Below the pieces are notes generated by a model. It made no database searches. It was not told the origin of the DNA and worked only from the letters and a program-made list of their open reading frames with translations. 62,924 bases of DNA, taken from the NCBI GenBank assembly GCA_018385315.1, contig JAHAZJ010000085.1:1-62924 (forward strand), written 5' to 3'. Both the position numbers and the translations under genes were made by a program. The stretch is from Treponema sp. GTDB lineage: Bacteria; Spirochaetota; Spirochaetia; Treponematales; Treponemataceae. Below are positions 9,296-17,891 of the stretch, piece by piece; positions within the stretch are counted from its first letter, which is position 1; each line of letters opens with the position of its first letter.

Positions 9296-9329
9296 GAAAA
9301 AGCTCTCGCGCTGCGAGAGCTTTTTTTTT
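9296..9329 (+). terminator. Strong intrinsic terminator after the gap fossil
   Basis: GCTCTCGC (9302-9309), a three-base loop and GCGAGAGC (9313-9320) form a perfect 8-bp stem, extended by A's on the left and nine T's on the right. Confidence 0.93.
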
Positions 9330-9402
9330 ATGTATTGTATTTTATGGGTGATTTTAATATTATGTGATATATTCAATTATTTATGAACTTTTATAGGAGA
9401 AA

Positions 9403-9858
9403 ATGGTAATGAAAAGTTAGAAGAAAGTATTTTTTTGTTTAGCATTATGTTTGTTAGCAACAAGTGTTTTTTCTCAGGAATCAGATGAAAATACTAACAT
9501 TATGGGTGGCCTTGATGGTGTATTTGATAGAGCTGATTATGAAGAACAGGCTAGTAATCCAGAGGTTGCATATGCTGTTGTAGACCAGTTGGTTCAGTCA
9601 ATTGGTGCTGGTGAAATTACAGATTTATATTTATTAGACGAAGAAACTTCTGATGATGAAGATTTTGCTATTACAGAGGAACTAAAAGAATATGTTTCTG
9701 CTAATTATAAGGTAAAAAATAATCAGGGATATTCTTTTGTAGTTATTAGAAGTCAAAGTGAAGAAGGAATTGACGGATGGATTGCTTTCTACCATTACAG
9801 TAAGAAAGCAAAACCTGCCGATTTGTATTATATTTATTATTTCTGCATTGAATTCTAA
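9403..9858 (+). pseudogene. Secreted-protein gene interrupted by TAG in the signal peptide
   Basis: AGGAG (9395-9399) precedes ATG at 9403 and an in-frame ATG at 9409, but codon 6 from the first ATG is TAG (9418-9420). After it the same frame continues as KKVFFCLALCLLATSVFSQ, a typical signal peptide, then an open acidic 120-residue mature region to 9858. The only in-frame alternative is a TTG at 9451 with no Shine-Dalgarno sequence, which would lose most of the signal peptide. A single AAG-to-TAG change would explain it. The mature part (VVDQLVQSIGAGEITDLYLL) is not a family I recognise. It may be a fresh pseudogene, a readthrough gene or a sequence error. Confidence 0.75.
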
Positions 9859-9881
9859 CTTATTATTCAGTTAGATTTTTT
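9854..9881 (+). terminator. Terminator overlapping the convergent thioredoxin end
   Basis: TCTAACT (9854-9860) pairs with AGTTAGA (9869-9875) around an 8-base loop, followed by six T's. It contains the upstream gene's stop codon and lies partly inside the 3' end of the thioredoxin gene on the other strand. Confidence 0.65.
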
Positions 9882-10168
9882 AACATATCGACTGTCTGGT
9901 AACCTACTGCAGTTCTAGACAGTTCACCATTTTTAAAAACAGCCAGAAAAGGAATGCTCATAACGGTATATTGCTCAGCTAATTCTGGTTGTTCATCTAC
10001 ATTTACTTTACAGACTTTAATGGAAGGATTTTCTTCTGCAAACTCTTTTAAAACCGGAGCCTGCATTTTACAAGGTCCACACCAATCAGCCCAAAAATCT
10101 ACTAAAACTGTTTGTTTTTGATTAATAACTTCGTTTTGAAAGTTTTCTTTTGTTAATAATGTTTCCAT
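9863..10168 (-). CDS. trxA: Thioredoxin
   Basis: A 101-residue cytosolic thiol-disulfide reductant. The active site is WCGPC (Cys30, Cys33) after DFWAD, and the cis-proline is in MSIPF (Pro74). The length is normal for the family and there is no signal peptide. A strong AGGAGG lies just before the start. It lies downstream of the radical SAM gene on the same strand with a gap of 64 bases, so it may be partly cotranscribed. The end is convergent with the TAG-interrupted gene with only 4 bases between. Confidence 0.96.
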   Translation of the reverse strand: METLLTKENFQNEVINQKQTVLVDFWADWCGPCKMQAPVLKEFAEENPSIKVCKVNVDEQPELAEQYTVMSIPFLAVFKNGELSRTAVGYQTVDMLKNLTE

Positions 10169-10232
10169 GGTTATTTCCTCCTGGATTATTTATACATTAA
10201 GTATAAGTATAAAAAATCCAAAAGGCAAACTA

Positions 10233-11171
10233 TTAATGATTGCAAACAAAATCACAGAAGGCACAAATATCTTCTGTTTTTCCTGGGAATTCTATACCTT
10301 GTTTTTTTAATTCTTTTATTTTTTTTGAAAGACCATCTTTAAAACATGTTTTAATCATTTCATTTTTTGATGATTGATGCATTACAGTATCAAAATCCTG
10401 TTTGATGTTTCCAATAAAGAGTTTTTCATTTTCGTTAGCGAATCCACAACAAGGGGCAATATTTCCATCTGGATGTATATAAAGAACCTGGCCAGGTCCT
10501 TCGCAATAATCATCTTTAAACCATTTATCACTTTTCCATGCCCGTGTATCTTTTGATGCAAAGGATTGAGGTTGCCTTTCAATAGGAATGAATATGGTAT
10601 TATTTTTTATGATTATTGTTCCAATGCCAGTTGTTTTGTCCAAATCTTTTTCAATTGTACAATCAAACTCTCTTGCAAGAATATCAAGATTTGTGATGTC
10701 TAATGAGAATTTTGATACAACGGATTGCATTTGTAATGTTGTACCATCAAAAATTTCAAAAACTGCAGAACAAAAGTCTTTTAATTGTGTTATTTTTTGA
10801 CCATGAAAAGAATCAAAACTAAGTCCAATTTTTCCATCATATCCTGCATCGCGAAGGGCTTGAAGAGTGGAATAAAGTTCTTCTTTAGTTTTCCACCAAA
10901 TGCCGTTTGTCATGATTCTATCAAACATGAAGGCATTATCAACAGCATATTTTATTACATCCAGGAGAAAATCTAACTGAAGAAATGGTTCTCCACCTGA
11001 AAAACCAATTTGACGGATTGTACTGCCTTTACAAGATTCTAAAAAATGAATTGCATCTTGAGAAGATAATTTTATGGGTTTTCGTGTTATAAAACAATGA
11101 GGACAATGTAAATTACATTCATTAGATGCTGCAAAAATTACTTCTTCTGGAAAAAAATTTGTTTTACTCAT
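10233..11171 (-). CDS. Radical SAM protein with SPASM-like Cys-rich C-terminus
   Basis: A 312-residue protein. The radical SAM cluster motif CNLHCPHC (Cys19, Cys23, Cys26) and GFSGGEP (56-62) are clear. The C-terminal part has the CEGPGQVLYIHPDGNIAPCC pattern and ends with ICAFC and CNH, resembling a SPASM domain that binds extra iron-sulfur clusters. Such proteins often modify peptides or activate sulfatases, but no substrate peptide is visible nearby. It starts one base after the stop of the CBM48-type gene, so the two form an operon. Function beyond radical SAM chemistry is not assigned. Confidence 0.85.
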   Translation of the reverse strand: MSKTNFFPEEVIFAASNECNLHCPHCFITRKPIKLSSQDAIHFLESCKGSTIRQIGFSGGEPFLQLDFLLDVIKYAVDNAFMFDRIMTNGIWWKTKEELYSTLQALRDAGYDGKIGLSFDSFHGQKITQLKDFCSAVFEIFDGTTLQMQSVVSKFSLDITNLDILAREFDCTIEKDLDKTTGIGTIIIKNNTIFIPIERQPQSFASKDTRAWKSDKWFKDDYCEGPGQVLYIHPDGNIAPCCGFANENEKLFIGNIKQDFDTVMHQSSKNEMIKTCFKDGLSKKIKELKKQGIEFPGKTEDICAFCDFVCNH

Positions 11172-11172
11172 C

Positions 11173-11901
11173 TTATTTAACCTGTATTACAGAAACACTT
11201 CTTCCATCTTTGAGAAATGTTCGCTCTGGATTTGTTGTATCTAAAACTGGAGTTAATCCAATATAATAATTGTAAAAATATTTACCATCGGCTAATGGTA
11301 GTTCAAGCTCGTAAAAACCAGGAGCTGTTTCTTTTAGCTGATAAATCCATGGATCCCAGTTACAGAAGGTTCCCGCAATTCTAACAGTTTGTCCACTTTC
11401 TCCTTTATAAATAAAATGTACTGTAGCTCTGTCAGTAACTTCTGTATTTCTAATAATGCCCTGAGCATCTGAAACTTTTGAAAAATATAAATTAACTGAA
11501 TCATCATATTCTTTTTCAGGATTTGTTGGATCTGTTGTCCAAAGTCCATCAATTACAATTCTATATTTGATTTCTGAAATTTTATGTGTTCGTTCATAAC
11601 AATAAAAAAGATGCTGTGGTGTTTTATTTCCATCTTCATCTGTTGAACATTGCAATTTGTAGGGATGAATTATTTGATAATCTTCGAAATCAAAAGCAAT
11701 ACCCACATAACGGTTTTTTGGATCTGCAGTGAATATGATATAATCATCTGTAATTACAGGTGCGGTAGGTCCTTTGATTTCTCTTAAAATTGTGTCTAAT
11801 TCATAAGGTCTGTATTTTATAGGCTCTGCGGAAAAAAGAGAAAGTCCTGATGAAAGTAAGAATAATGCGGAAATTGTTTTTATAAAATGATTCTTTTTCA
11901 T
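11173..11901 (-). CDS. Secreted protein with glycogen-binding (CBM48-like) fold
   Basis: A 242-residue protein with an N-terminal signal peptide cleaved near FSA. It has two beta-sandwich segments. The second contains VRIAGTFCNWDPW (about 174-186) and FYELELPLADGKYFYNYYI, the pattern of AMPK/CBM48 domains that bind alpha-glucans. The first (KYRIVIDGLWTTDP) looks like a degenerate copy of the same fold. It probably sits in the periplasm or at the outer membrane; the ligand is unproven. First gene of a two-gene operon with the radical SAM protein. Confidence 0.75.
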   Translation of the reverse strand: MKKNHFIKTISALFLLSSGLSLFSAEPIKYRPYELDTILREIKGPTAPVITDDYIIFTADPKNRYVGIAFDFEDYQIIHPYKLQCSTDEDGNKTPQHLFYCYERTHKISEIKYRIVIDGLWTTDPTNPEKEYDDSVNLYFSKVSDAQGIIRNTEVTDRATVHFIYKGESGQTVRIAGTFCNWDPWIYQLKETAPGFYELELPLADGKYFYNYYIGLTPVLDTTNPERTFLKDGRSVSVIQVK

Positions 11902-12003
11902 ACTAAAATTTTCGGTTAAATTTCTTATAAGTTTATAAATTTATAATAGTAAATAATGGTTTTTTAATGTAAAGTCCATGCTGATTTTTTCCGTAGATAT
12001 ATA

Positions 12004-12033
12004 TGGACAATCAAAAGGAATGTAGGGTAAAAT
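12004..12033 (+). promoter_or_regulatory. Candidate promoter of the collar-like TPR gene
   Basis: TGGACA (12004-12009), an 18-base spacer and TAAAAT (12028-12033), only 9 bases before the ATG at 12043. A leaderless or near-leaderless transcript is implied. Confidence 0.45.
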
Positions 12034-12042
12034 TAAAGAAGT

Positions 12043-15000
12043 ATGCCAGGCTTAAATCAGCTTAAACAATTCAATAACGATATTCTGTCTCTTGGTGATG
12101 AAATTACACTCCGCGCTAGTCGTGGAGAAAAGCCTGTCAGAGTTCCTCTTCCTAAAGGGGTTCCTGAAAAAGATGACTCAGAAGACTTTGTTCTGGGAAT
12201 GCCAGAAATTGCTGCAATTGAAGAAAGTTCGCCTGTAGATGAAGATCTTTCTGATATTACTGGTATTAGTTCTTCCAACAAGAAGGATTCTGGGGAAAAA
12301 GAAGCCGATGCTCCATCTTTTGAAGCTCCAGATTTGTCTGCATTATTAAATCCAATTGCAACTGAAGATAATTCTGTGGATATGGGCATGCCAGATTTAT
12401 CCCAATTCATGGATGAACCGGAAGAAGAAGAATTTGTTCAGGAAGAAATTGAACCAGAAGAAATCTCTGTTGCTGATATGGGACTAGATGCTCTTTTATC
12501 TGGCTCTGGCTTTGATGGTTCTGAAGGTACTGGTGTCGAAGAAAAACAGGAAGAAACTGAACCAGAAAATTATTTTTATGATGATATAAATACAACTCCC
12601 TCAAAGGATGAAATATCTGATATAGAAGAAATTCAAGAGCTTGATAATGTTTCTGATGGGCTGGAAGAGCCTCTTGATGAACCAATGGAAGATATTGGTC
12701 CTGCAACTACTTCTGGAGATGCTCTTTCTCTTGATGAAATTATGGGAACCGGAACTCCAGATTTGGAAAACAAGGTTCCTGAAATTGAAGATGCCCCTTC
12801 TGTTGAAGATTTTGACCTTCCAGAATCAACTGACAGTTTTGAAATGGATGCTCCATCAGAAGCTTTTGATTTTGACTCACCTGAAAATTTAGATGAACCT
12901 GCTGACTTAGATGATCCTGCTGACTTAAATGAACCTGCTGACTTAAATGAACCTGCTGATTTTGATGTGCCAGAAGCTTTTGAAGAAACAGATTCTCCTG
13001 AAGCCCCTGATGCAGATTTTGATTCTCCAGAAGCCCCTGCTGATTTACCAGAAGAAGAAAAATTTGAAGCAGCAGAGGTATCTGATTTATCAGAAGATTC
13101 TTCTGGATTAGATGATGCTCTTCCTGGTTTGGATGATTTTGCATCTGATGTAAATGCAGAAATGCCAGACTTTAAAGAAGAAATTGAAGCTGCTGGCGAT
13201 ATGGATTTTTCTGGAGATGAAGCAGACTTTGGGCTTGAAGATGCAGATTCAAATGAGCCTGTAGAAATTTTTGATACAACAGGAATGGACGAAGATATTG
13301 ATTTTGGAATTCCTGATACAGATGCACAGCTTAATGGAGACGGTGATTTCCAGATGGGTAATGCAGATGACTTTGCAATGGAAGGCTCTGATTTTGAAAT
13401 TCCTGGTTTCTCCGATGTTTCAACTATTAACGAAAAGACTGCAAAAGCTGCTTCTCAATCTGCGGCAGAAAAAGCAAAACATCTTGATGTTCCAGATTTT
13501 TCTGGAGCAAAAGAAGGGGATTCCATTCCTGAAAATGCACTTTCTGATGAACAATATAAAACTTTCTTAAAAAATCTTGGTGAATATCCTTTAAATGTTC
13601 GTTTGGCATTTGAAAATCTTATTGTTCAAGATGAATTTACTGATGATGCTGAATTTGAAATTATTCAAAAGATTTTAAATAAGGCACCATCACGTCAAGT
13701 TGCTGCTTCATTGGAAAAAATGCTGGATATTTCTATTCCAGTACCTAGAGATTTTGAACATCGTACTGCAGAAGAATATGAGGCTTATAAAAAATCTATT
13801 TCTTATCAGCTTAGAAACAGAATTCTTCCTGGTATTTTATGTGCAATGATTCTTCTTGTTGCAGGATGGGGATTGTTCAATTTTGGTAAATATTGTGTTG
13901 TTTGGCCTTTAAAAGCAAATAGTCTTTACAAACAGGGATATGCCTTGCTTGAAGCAGATGAATATCCTCAATCTGAAGATTATTTTGAAAGGGCTGCCAA
14001 GTATAAGATGAAAAGAAAATGGTTCTTTACTTATGCCCGGGGCTACAGAGATAAAAAACAATATCAACGTGCAGAACGCATGTATAAATATATTTTAAGA
14101 TATTTTAATCATGACAAAGAGGGTGGTCTGGAATATGCAGATATGGAATTAAACTATCTTGCTAATTACGAAAAAGCCGAAGAAGTTCTTCGTCGTGAGG
14201 TTCTGGATTATCATATTAATGATAAAGATGGAATTTTAATGTTAGGGGATGTTTTCCTAGAGTGGGGAACAGAAAAAGATCCATCTAAATTTGCAGATGC
14301 TAAAGAGCAATATAACACTTATTACCAGTATTTTGGTTCTTCAAATACAATCAACTCTCGCTTTATGAAATATTTCATTAGAACGGATAATTTGGAAAAT
14401 GTTCTTGGTTATAAAGAAATGTTTGAACCAAAAGAGAAGAGTTTAAGTTCTGATGATTGGACTGAATTAAGTGGTTATCTTTTGGAAAAATTGTATGGGG
14501 ATCTTTCGCCATCAGAAGAGTATTTACGTGAAAGGATTGAAGGTGTTAGAAAATTATTACAACGTGCAGTAATAACAAATCCTGAAAATCCTATTGCACT
14601 TTATAATTTGGGAAAATATTACGTTTACACAAATGAAACTGTTAGGGTTGAATCAACATTAAATGCGGCTATTGAAAAATTTAATAATGCAACTCATATA
14701 AAACCAAAAGATCTTTATAAGTTTATTGATTCTTATAGATTACTTGGTGAAAATTATATTAAGACCTTGGATTATTTAAGAGCCCAAGAGCAGTTTACAA
14801 ATGGAATCACTCTTTATACTAAAGAAAAAGAAAATGCTGGCTTTAAAGGTAATGAACAGATTGGTCATCTTTATGCTGATTTAGGTGATATTAATTATTT
14901 TGTTGCCGCAGATTATGATAATGCTGAAAAAAATTATAACGCAGCAATTGAATTGAATTACGATAATTCAAAAATCCGCTATAGAATGGGTTATATTGAT

Positions 15001-15510
15001 TATAAAGATAAAGATTATCTTTCTGCATTGGCTTCATTTATAAAAGCGGGCGAAGGTATAAAACAGGAAGAGAATCTTCTTTTGGCAATGGGTAATACTC
15101 TTACATTAAGAAATGATGATATGGCTGCAGAAGGCTATTATTCACAATTGCTTGAAAAACTTAATGCTTCTATTGCGAAAGATGCTGGTTCATTATTGCC
15201 ACAGAGTAATTCAAAAGACAATGAATTAATAACTAAGTATTTGTATGCAACTAACAATGCAGGTGTAAATCTTTATAAAGTTGCAAAAAGAACTGGAGAC
15301 AGTAATTTAAATGCACAAGCTATTGTACAATTGCAGGAATCTTTAAGAGCGTGGGATGCCCTTACTCGAAATCAGGTTTCAATGGTAAGGCTTGGCGGAA
15401 GTAATCTTGCAGAAGAAAATATTAAGTATATTACTCATTCTATTACAGAATTTGAACCTTCGATTTATTTGGATATTCCAAAAACTCTTTATGTAGACGA
15501 AGAATTTTAA
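12043..15510 (+). CDS. Large TPR protein, probable periplasmic flagellar collar protein (FlcA-like)
   Basis: A 1155-residue protein in three parts. A short conserved head (MPGLNQLKQFNNDILSLGDE) is followed by a very acidic, Pro-rich, probably disordered region (about 40-470) with tandem EPADL repeats. One transmembrane helix (about 595-616, ILPGILCAMILLVAGWGLF) leads to a C-terminal half built of tetratricopeptide-type helical repeats (YKQGYALLEADEYPQSEDYFERA and others). This layout matches the spirochaete flagellar collar protein FlcA (Borrelia BB0326), which helps place the periplasmic motor collar. The assignment comes from architecture and recalled resemblance, so it is moderate. The acidic part would face the cytoplasm and the TPRs the periplasm. 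Confidence 0.65.
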   Translation: MPGLNQLKQFNNDILSLGDEITLRASRGEKPVRVPLPKGVPEKDDSEDFVLGMPEIAAIEESSPVDEDLSDITGISSSNKKDSGEKEADAPSFEAPDLSALLNPIATEDNSVDMGMPDLSQFMDEPEEEEFVQEEIEPEEISVADMGLDALLSGSGFDGSEGTGVEEKQEETEPENYFYDDINTTPSKDEISDIEEIQELDNVSDGLEEPLDEPMEDIGPATTSGDALSLDEIMGTGTPDLENKVPEIEDAPSVEDFDLPESTDSFEMDAPSEAFDFDSPENLDEPADLDDPADLNEPADLNEPADFDVPEAFEETDSPEAPDADFDSPEAPADLPEEEKFEAAEVSDLSEDSSGLDDALPGLDDFASDVNAEMPDFKEEIEAAGDMDFSGDEADFGLEDADSNEPVEIFDTTGMDEDIDFGIPDTDAQLNGDGDFQMGNADDFAMEGSDFEIPGFSDVSTINEKTAKAASQSAAEKAKHLDVPDFSGAKEGDSIPENALSDEQYKTFLKNLGEYPLNVRLAFENLIVQDEFTDDAEFEIIQKILNKAPSRQVAASLEKMLDISIPVPRDFEHRTAEEYEAYKKSISYQLRNRILPGILCAMILLVAGWGLFNFGKYCVVWPLKANSLYKQGYALLEADEYPQSEDYFERAAKYKMKRKWFFTYARGYRDKKQYQRAERMYKYILRYFNHDKEGGLEYADMELNYLANYEKAEEVLRREVLDYHINDKDGILMLGDVFLEWGTEKDPSKFADAKEQYNTYYQYFGSSNTINSRFMKYFIRTDNLENVLGYKEMFEPKEKSLSSDDWTELSGYLLEKLYGDLSPSEEYLRERIEGVRKLLQRAVITNPENPIALYNLGKYYVYTNETVRVESTLNAAIEKFNNATHIKPKDLYKFIDSYRLLGENYIKTLDYLRAQEQFTNGITLYTKEKENAGFKGNEQIGHLYADLGDINYFVAADYDNAEKNYNAAIELNYDNSKIRYRMGYIDYKDKDYLSALASFIKAGEGIKQEENLLLAMGNTLTLRNDDMAAEGYYSQLLEKLNASIAKDAGSLLPQSNSKDNELITKYLYATNNAGVNLYKVAKRTGDSNLNAQAIVQLQESLRAWDALTRNQVSMVRLGGSNLAEENIKYITHSITEFEPSIYLDIPKTLYVDEEF
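12895..12966 (+). repeat. Four tandem 18-base repeats inside the TPR gene
   Basis: Four near-identical 18-base units (GAACCTGCTGACTTAAAT and variants) encode (E/D)PAD(L/F)(D/N) four times in the acidic region. Repeat number is likely to vary between strains by slippage without breaking the frame. Confidence 0.9.
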
Positions 15511-15542
15511 TATAATCTAAGAGTAGTACCTATTCATTAATT

Positions 15543-16136
15543 ATGAGCGTTGTTTTAAAAGAAATTATTAGAAAATCAATTCATTTATGTAGTGGTTTTA
15601 TCCCTCTTCTTCTTTTTAATTTTTATTGGCCAACAATTGTATTATTAGTTTTTGCTGTAATATTTTATTCTATTTGTGAACTATTAAGAATGAAAGGATT
15701 TGTAATTCCGTTAGTGTCTAAAATTACAGAGGCTGCAGCAAGAAAACGTGATGAAGATAAATTTGTTTTGGGTCCAGTTACATTGGTATGTGGTATTTTA
15801 GTTGCTGCATTAGTTTTGCCATATGATGCTGCCAGAGTTGGCATATTTGCCCTTGCTTTTGGAGACGGTTGCGCCAGTTTGGTTGGTAAGACAATTGGAA
15901 AGATAAAAATTCCTCACATGGGCGGGAAAACATTAGAAGGCTGTCTTGCTTGTTGTATCGCTGTATTTATTGCAACATTTTTTGTAACAAATAATGCACT
16001 GCTTAGTCTTTTTATTGGCTTATTTACAATGGTAATAGAAGTTTTACCACTATTTGATTTTGATAATCTTATTATTCCTGTGTCTGTAGGTTCATTATTT
16101 CTGGTATTAACAAAGTTATGTCCGTTATTTTATTAA
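15543..16136 (+). CDS. SEC59/DGK1-type polyprenol or diacylglycerol kinase
   Basis: A 197-residue integral membrane protein with about six helices. It carries the family signature: KEIIRKSIHL near the start, LGPVTLVCGIL, and AFGDGCASLVGKTIGKIKIP followed by GKTLEG. Relatives are CTP-dependent dolichol, diacylglycerol or phytol kinases that recycle lipid carriers. The exact substrate cannot be told. A TATAAT at 15511-15516 lies 26 bases before the ATG. The stop overlaps the convergent next gene by 4 bases. Confidence 0.75.
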   Translation: MSVVLKEIIRKSIHLCSGFIPLLLFNFYWPTIVLLVFAVIFYSICELLRMKGFVIPLVSKITEAAARKRDEDKFVLGPVTLVCGILVAALVLPYDAARVGIFALAFGDGCASLVGKTIGKIKIPHMGGKTLEGCLACCIAVFIATFFVTNNALLSLFIGLFTMVIEVLPLFDFDNLIIPVSVGSLFLVLTKLCPLFY

Positions 16137-16948
16137 TCAGTCCAAAGGTATTGATTATGTAATTCTTTTATAAAGAAAACACTTCCCATTGTAAGGAATA
16201 GGGTTGCCACAATTACCATAGCAATGTTTACTGAATGTCTTACAGCATGATATCCAATCATTAAGAAAAGTAATCCAAAGGTTGTTTTCTGATCGTAAGT
16301 GCGTTGTTTGTTATAAAGAAAATTAATCAGCAGGGTTAAGCCGTAACAAATTATAGTGTAAGTGACTATTATTTTTTTAAAACTATAAGCAACAGTAAAA
16401 TTAAAAAGATTTTTTGTTGTATTTAATGGGATAAATACGGCTGTAAAAATTGCGATGAAAATAACGATTGCAACCAATTTTTCTGTATCTTGTTTTTGTT
16501 CGTTGAATGAATGAATGCACATTATGAGTAAAGAAGCTGGTGTTAAAAGCGTAGAAACAAGGCTGGCATTTCCGCAGAATAAGAAAAGTGGAGAATAGGT
16601 ATTTTGCAGGTTAAATGCTGGAATCCACAATCGAAAAGAATCTAGTAGTCCTGCAAAAATAAATAATGCAAAAAAGAGAACTTCGGAAGACTGAGTATTT
16701 ACAAAGCTTCTGTATGTAACATATGTACCAACAATGGCAAACATAAGCTGGAGAAAAATTCCAATCACAATATAAAGTTGTTGAATTTTAAAAATGAAGA
16801 AACCTGTTCTTTCACTGTTATAAAGCATGGAAAAAGGCAGCACTTGTGTCTTAATTGAATGAGCAAGGATAAGGGAGTTCAAGATAAGGAAGCCAATGGA
16901 CAACCAGAGGAGGGCAAGAATCATTCGATTTCTGTTTTTTAAAGTCAT
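16133..16948 (-). CDS. Polytopic membrane protein of unknown function
   Basis: A 271-residue protein with seven to eight hydrophobic helices, a short cytoplasmic-looking N-terminus (MTLKNRNR) and no catalytic motif that I recognise. Helical layout loosely resembles 7TM sensor modules, but there is no attached signalling domain. It overlaps the lipid kinase gene tail to tail by 4 bases (TTAA). Nothing in the sequence tells its function. Confidence 0.65.
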   Translation of the reverse strand: MTLKNRNRMILALLWLSIGFLILNSLILAHSIKTQVLPFSMLYNSERTGFFIFKIQQLYIVIGIFLQLMFAIVGTYVTYRSFVNTQSSEVLFFALFIFAGLLDSFRLWIPAFNLQNTYSPLFLFCGNASLVSTLLTPASLLIMCIHSFNEQKQDTEKLVAIVIFIAIFTAVFIPLNTTKNLFNFTVAYSFKKIIVTYTIICYGLTLLINFLYNKQRTYDQKTTFGLLFLMIGYHAVRHSVNIAMVIVATLFLTMGSVFFIKELHNQYLWTD

Positions 16949-17050
16949 ATTTAAATAGTAATATGTTCAGAAATAATAGTAAAGAGTAAAAAAAACATTC
17001 CGAAAATAAAATAAGTGTATTGTTTTATTTCGTTTTGGGAGGATTAAAAC

Positions 17051-17758
17051 ATGAAAAAACTTCTTTCTGGCATTTTGCTTATGACAATCACTTTGGCAGC
17101 TTTGTGTGCTGGTGATGTTGCAACCTTTGTTGATAAAGGTTTTTCTGAAGATGGAAAGTATTACATTTTTGGTCAATATGGTCGTACTGATAAAAAATAT
17201 CAGGGATGGGCAGAAATCTATCAGGTTGATATTTCAAAAAATGATTATGTAGATGGTGGTGTTTTCAGAACAAAACCAAGTGCTGTAACATCAGATAAAA
17301 ATGGCATTCAGGTTTATGAAGCACTGGAAGCTAAAAGCTATTACTACTTCAAAAATATTAAAACAAAGAAAGCTGATGCAGATCACGTTCTTTATGTTTG
17401 TGATGATGTAAATAAAACTGGTTCTGATAAAATTGTTTTTAAGGATTTTAGAACCGAGGATGTTGAGAATGCAGATTCATATTCTATTCAGCTTGTTTCG
17501 ACTGTAATTAACAGTGGTAAAAATGTAAAATCATCATTTTATATTCTTGTTGAAAAAAAAGATAAAGATGGAAAAGTAATTGCCTCTAAAAAAGTAGGCT
17601 CCCCTGATATTGTTAGAAAGGGAATTTGTGATTATAAGATTGAAAGAATCATGTGTGATGAAAGTGAACAGAAGTTTATTTTTATTGTAGAAAAGATTCT
17701 TGAAGATGAAACAGGAATTTCAATCAGATATATGGTTGAGGCTGCAGAAATTGATTAA
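17051..17758 (+). CDS. Predicted secreted protein (DUF2259-like)
   Basis: A 235-residue protein with a clean signal peptide (MKKLLSGILLMTITLAALCAG). The mature part starts DVATFVDKGFSEDGKYYIFG, which fits the DUF2259 family of secreted spirochaete proteins; it is otherwise uncharacterised. A strong GGGAGG lies just before the ATG. The gene stands alone, with its own terminator. Confidence 0.7.
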   Translation: MKKLLSGILLMTITLAALCAGDVATFVDKGFSEDGKYYIFGQYGRTDKKYQGWAEIYQVDISKNDYVDGGVFRTKPSAVTSDKNGIQVYEALEAKSYYYFKNIKTKKADADHVLYVCDDVNKTGSDKIVFKDFRTEDVENADSYSIQLVSTVINSGKNVKSSFYILVEKKDKDGKVIASKKVGSPDIVRKGICDYKIERIMCDESEQKFIFIVEKILEDETGISIRYMVEAAEID

Positions 17759-17827
17759 AAATTTGTAAAAAAAATAAAAAAATCTTCCGTTTTTTAAATA
17801 AAAAAGCATTATTAAAGATAGAGAAAA

Positions 17828-17858
17828 ATCCTGTGCATTTAGCATGGGATTTTTTTTT
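17828..17858 (+). terminator. Terminator after the DUF2259-like gene
   Basis: ATCCTGTGC (17828-17836) pairs with GCATGGGAT (17842-17850) with two G-T pairs and loop ATTTA, then eight T's. Confidence 0.85.
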
Positions 17859-17891
17859 CCTAAATATATTGTGTTTGTACTGGAGGTTAAT

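Noticed and set aside
9451-9453. TTG start for the TAG-interrupted gene
   Set aside because: There is no ribosome-binding site, and it would discard most of a good signal peptide that lies just upstream in the same frame.
12407-13144. Two antisense open frames in the acidic part of the TPR gene
   Set aside because: They arise from the biased codons (GAA, CCA, GAT) on the coding strand and have Gln/Leu/His-rich products without family features.
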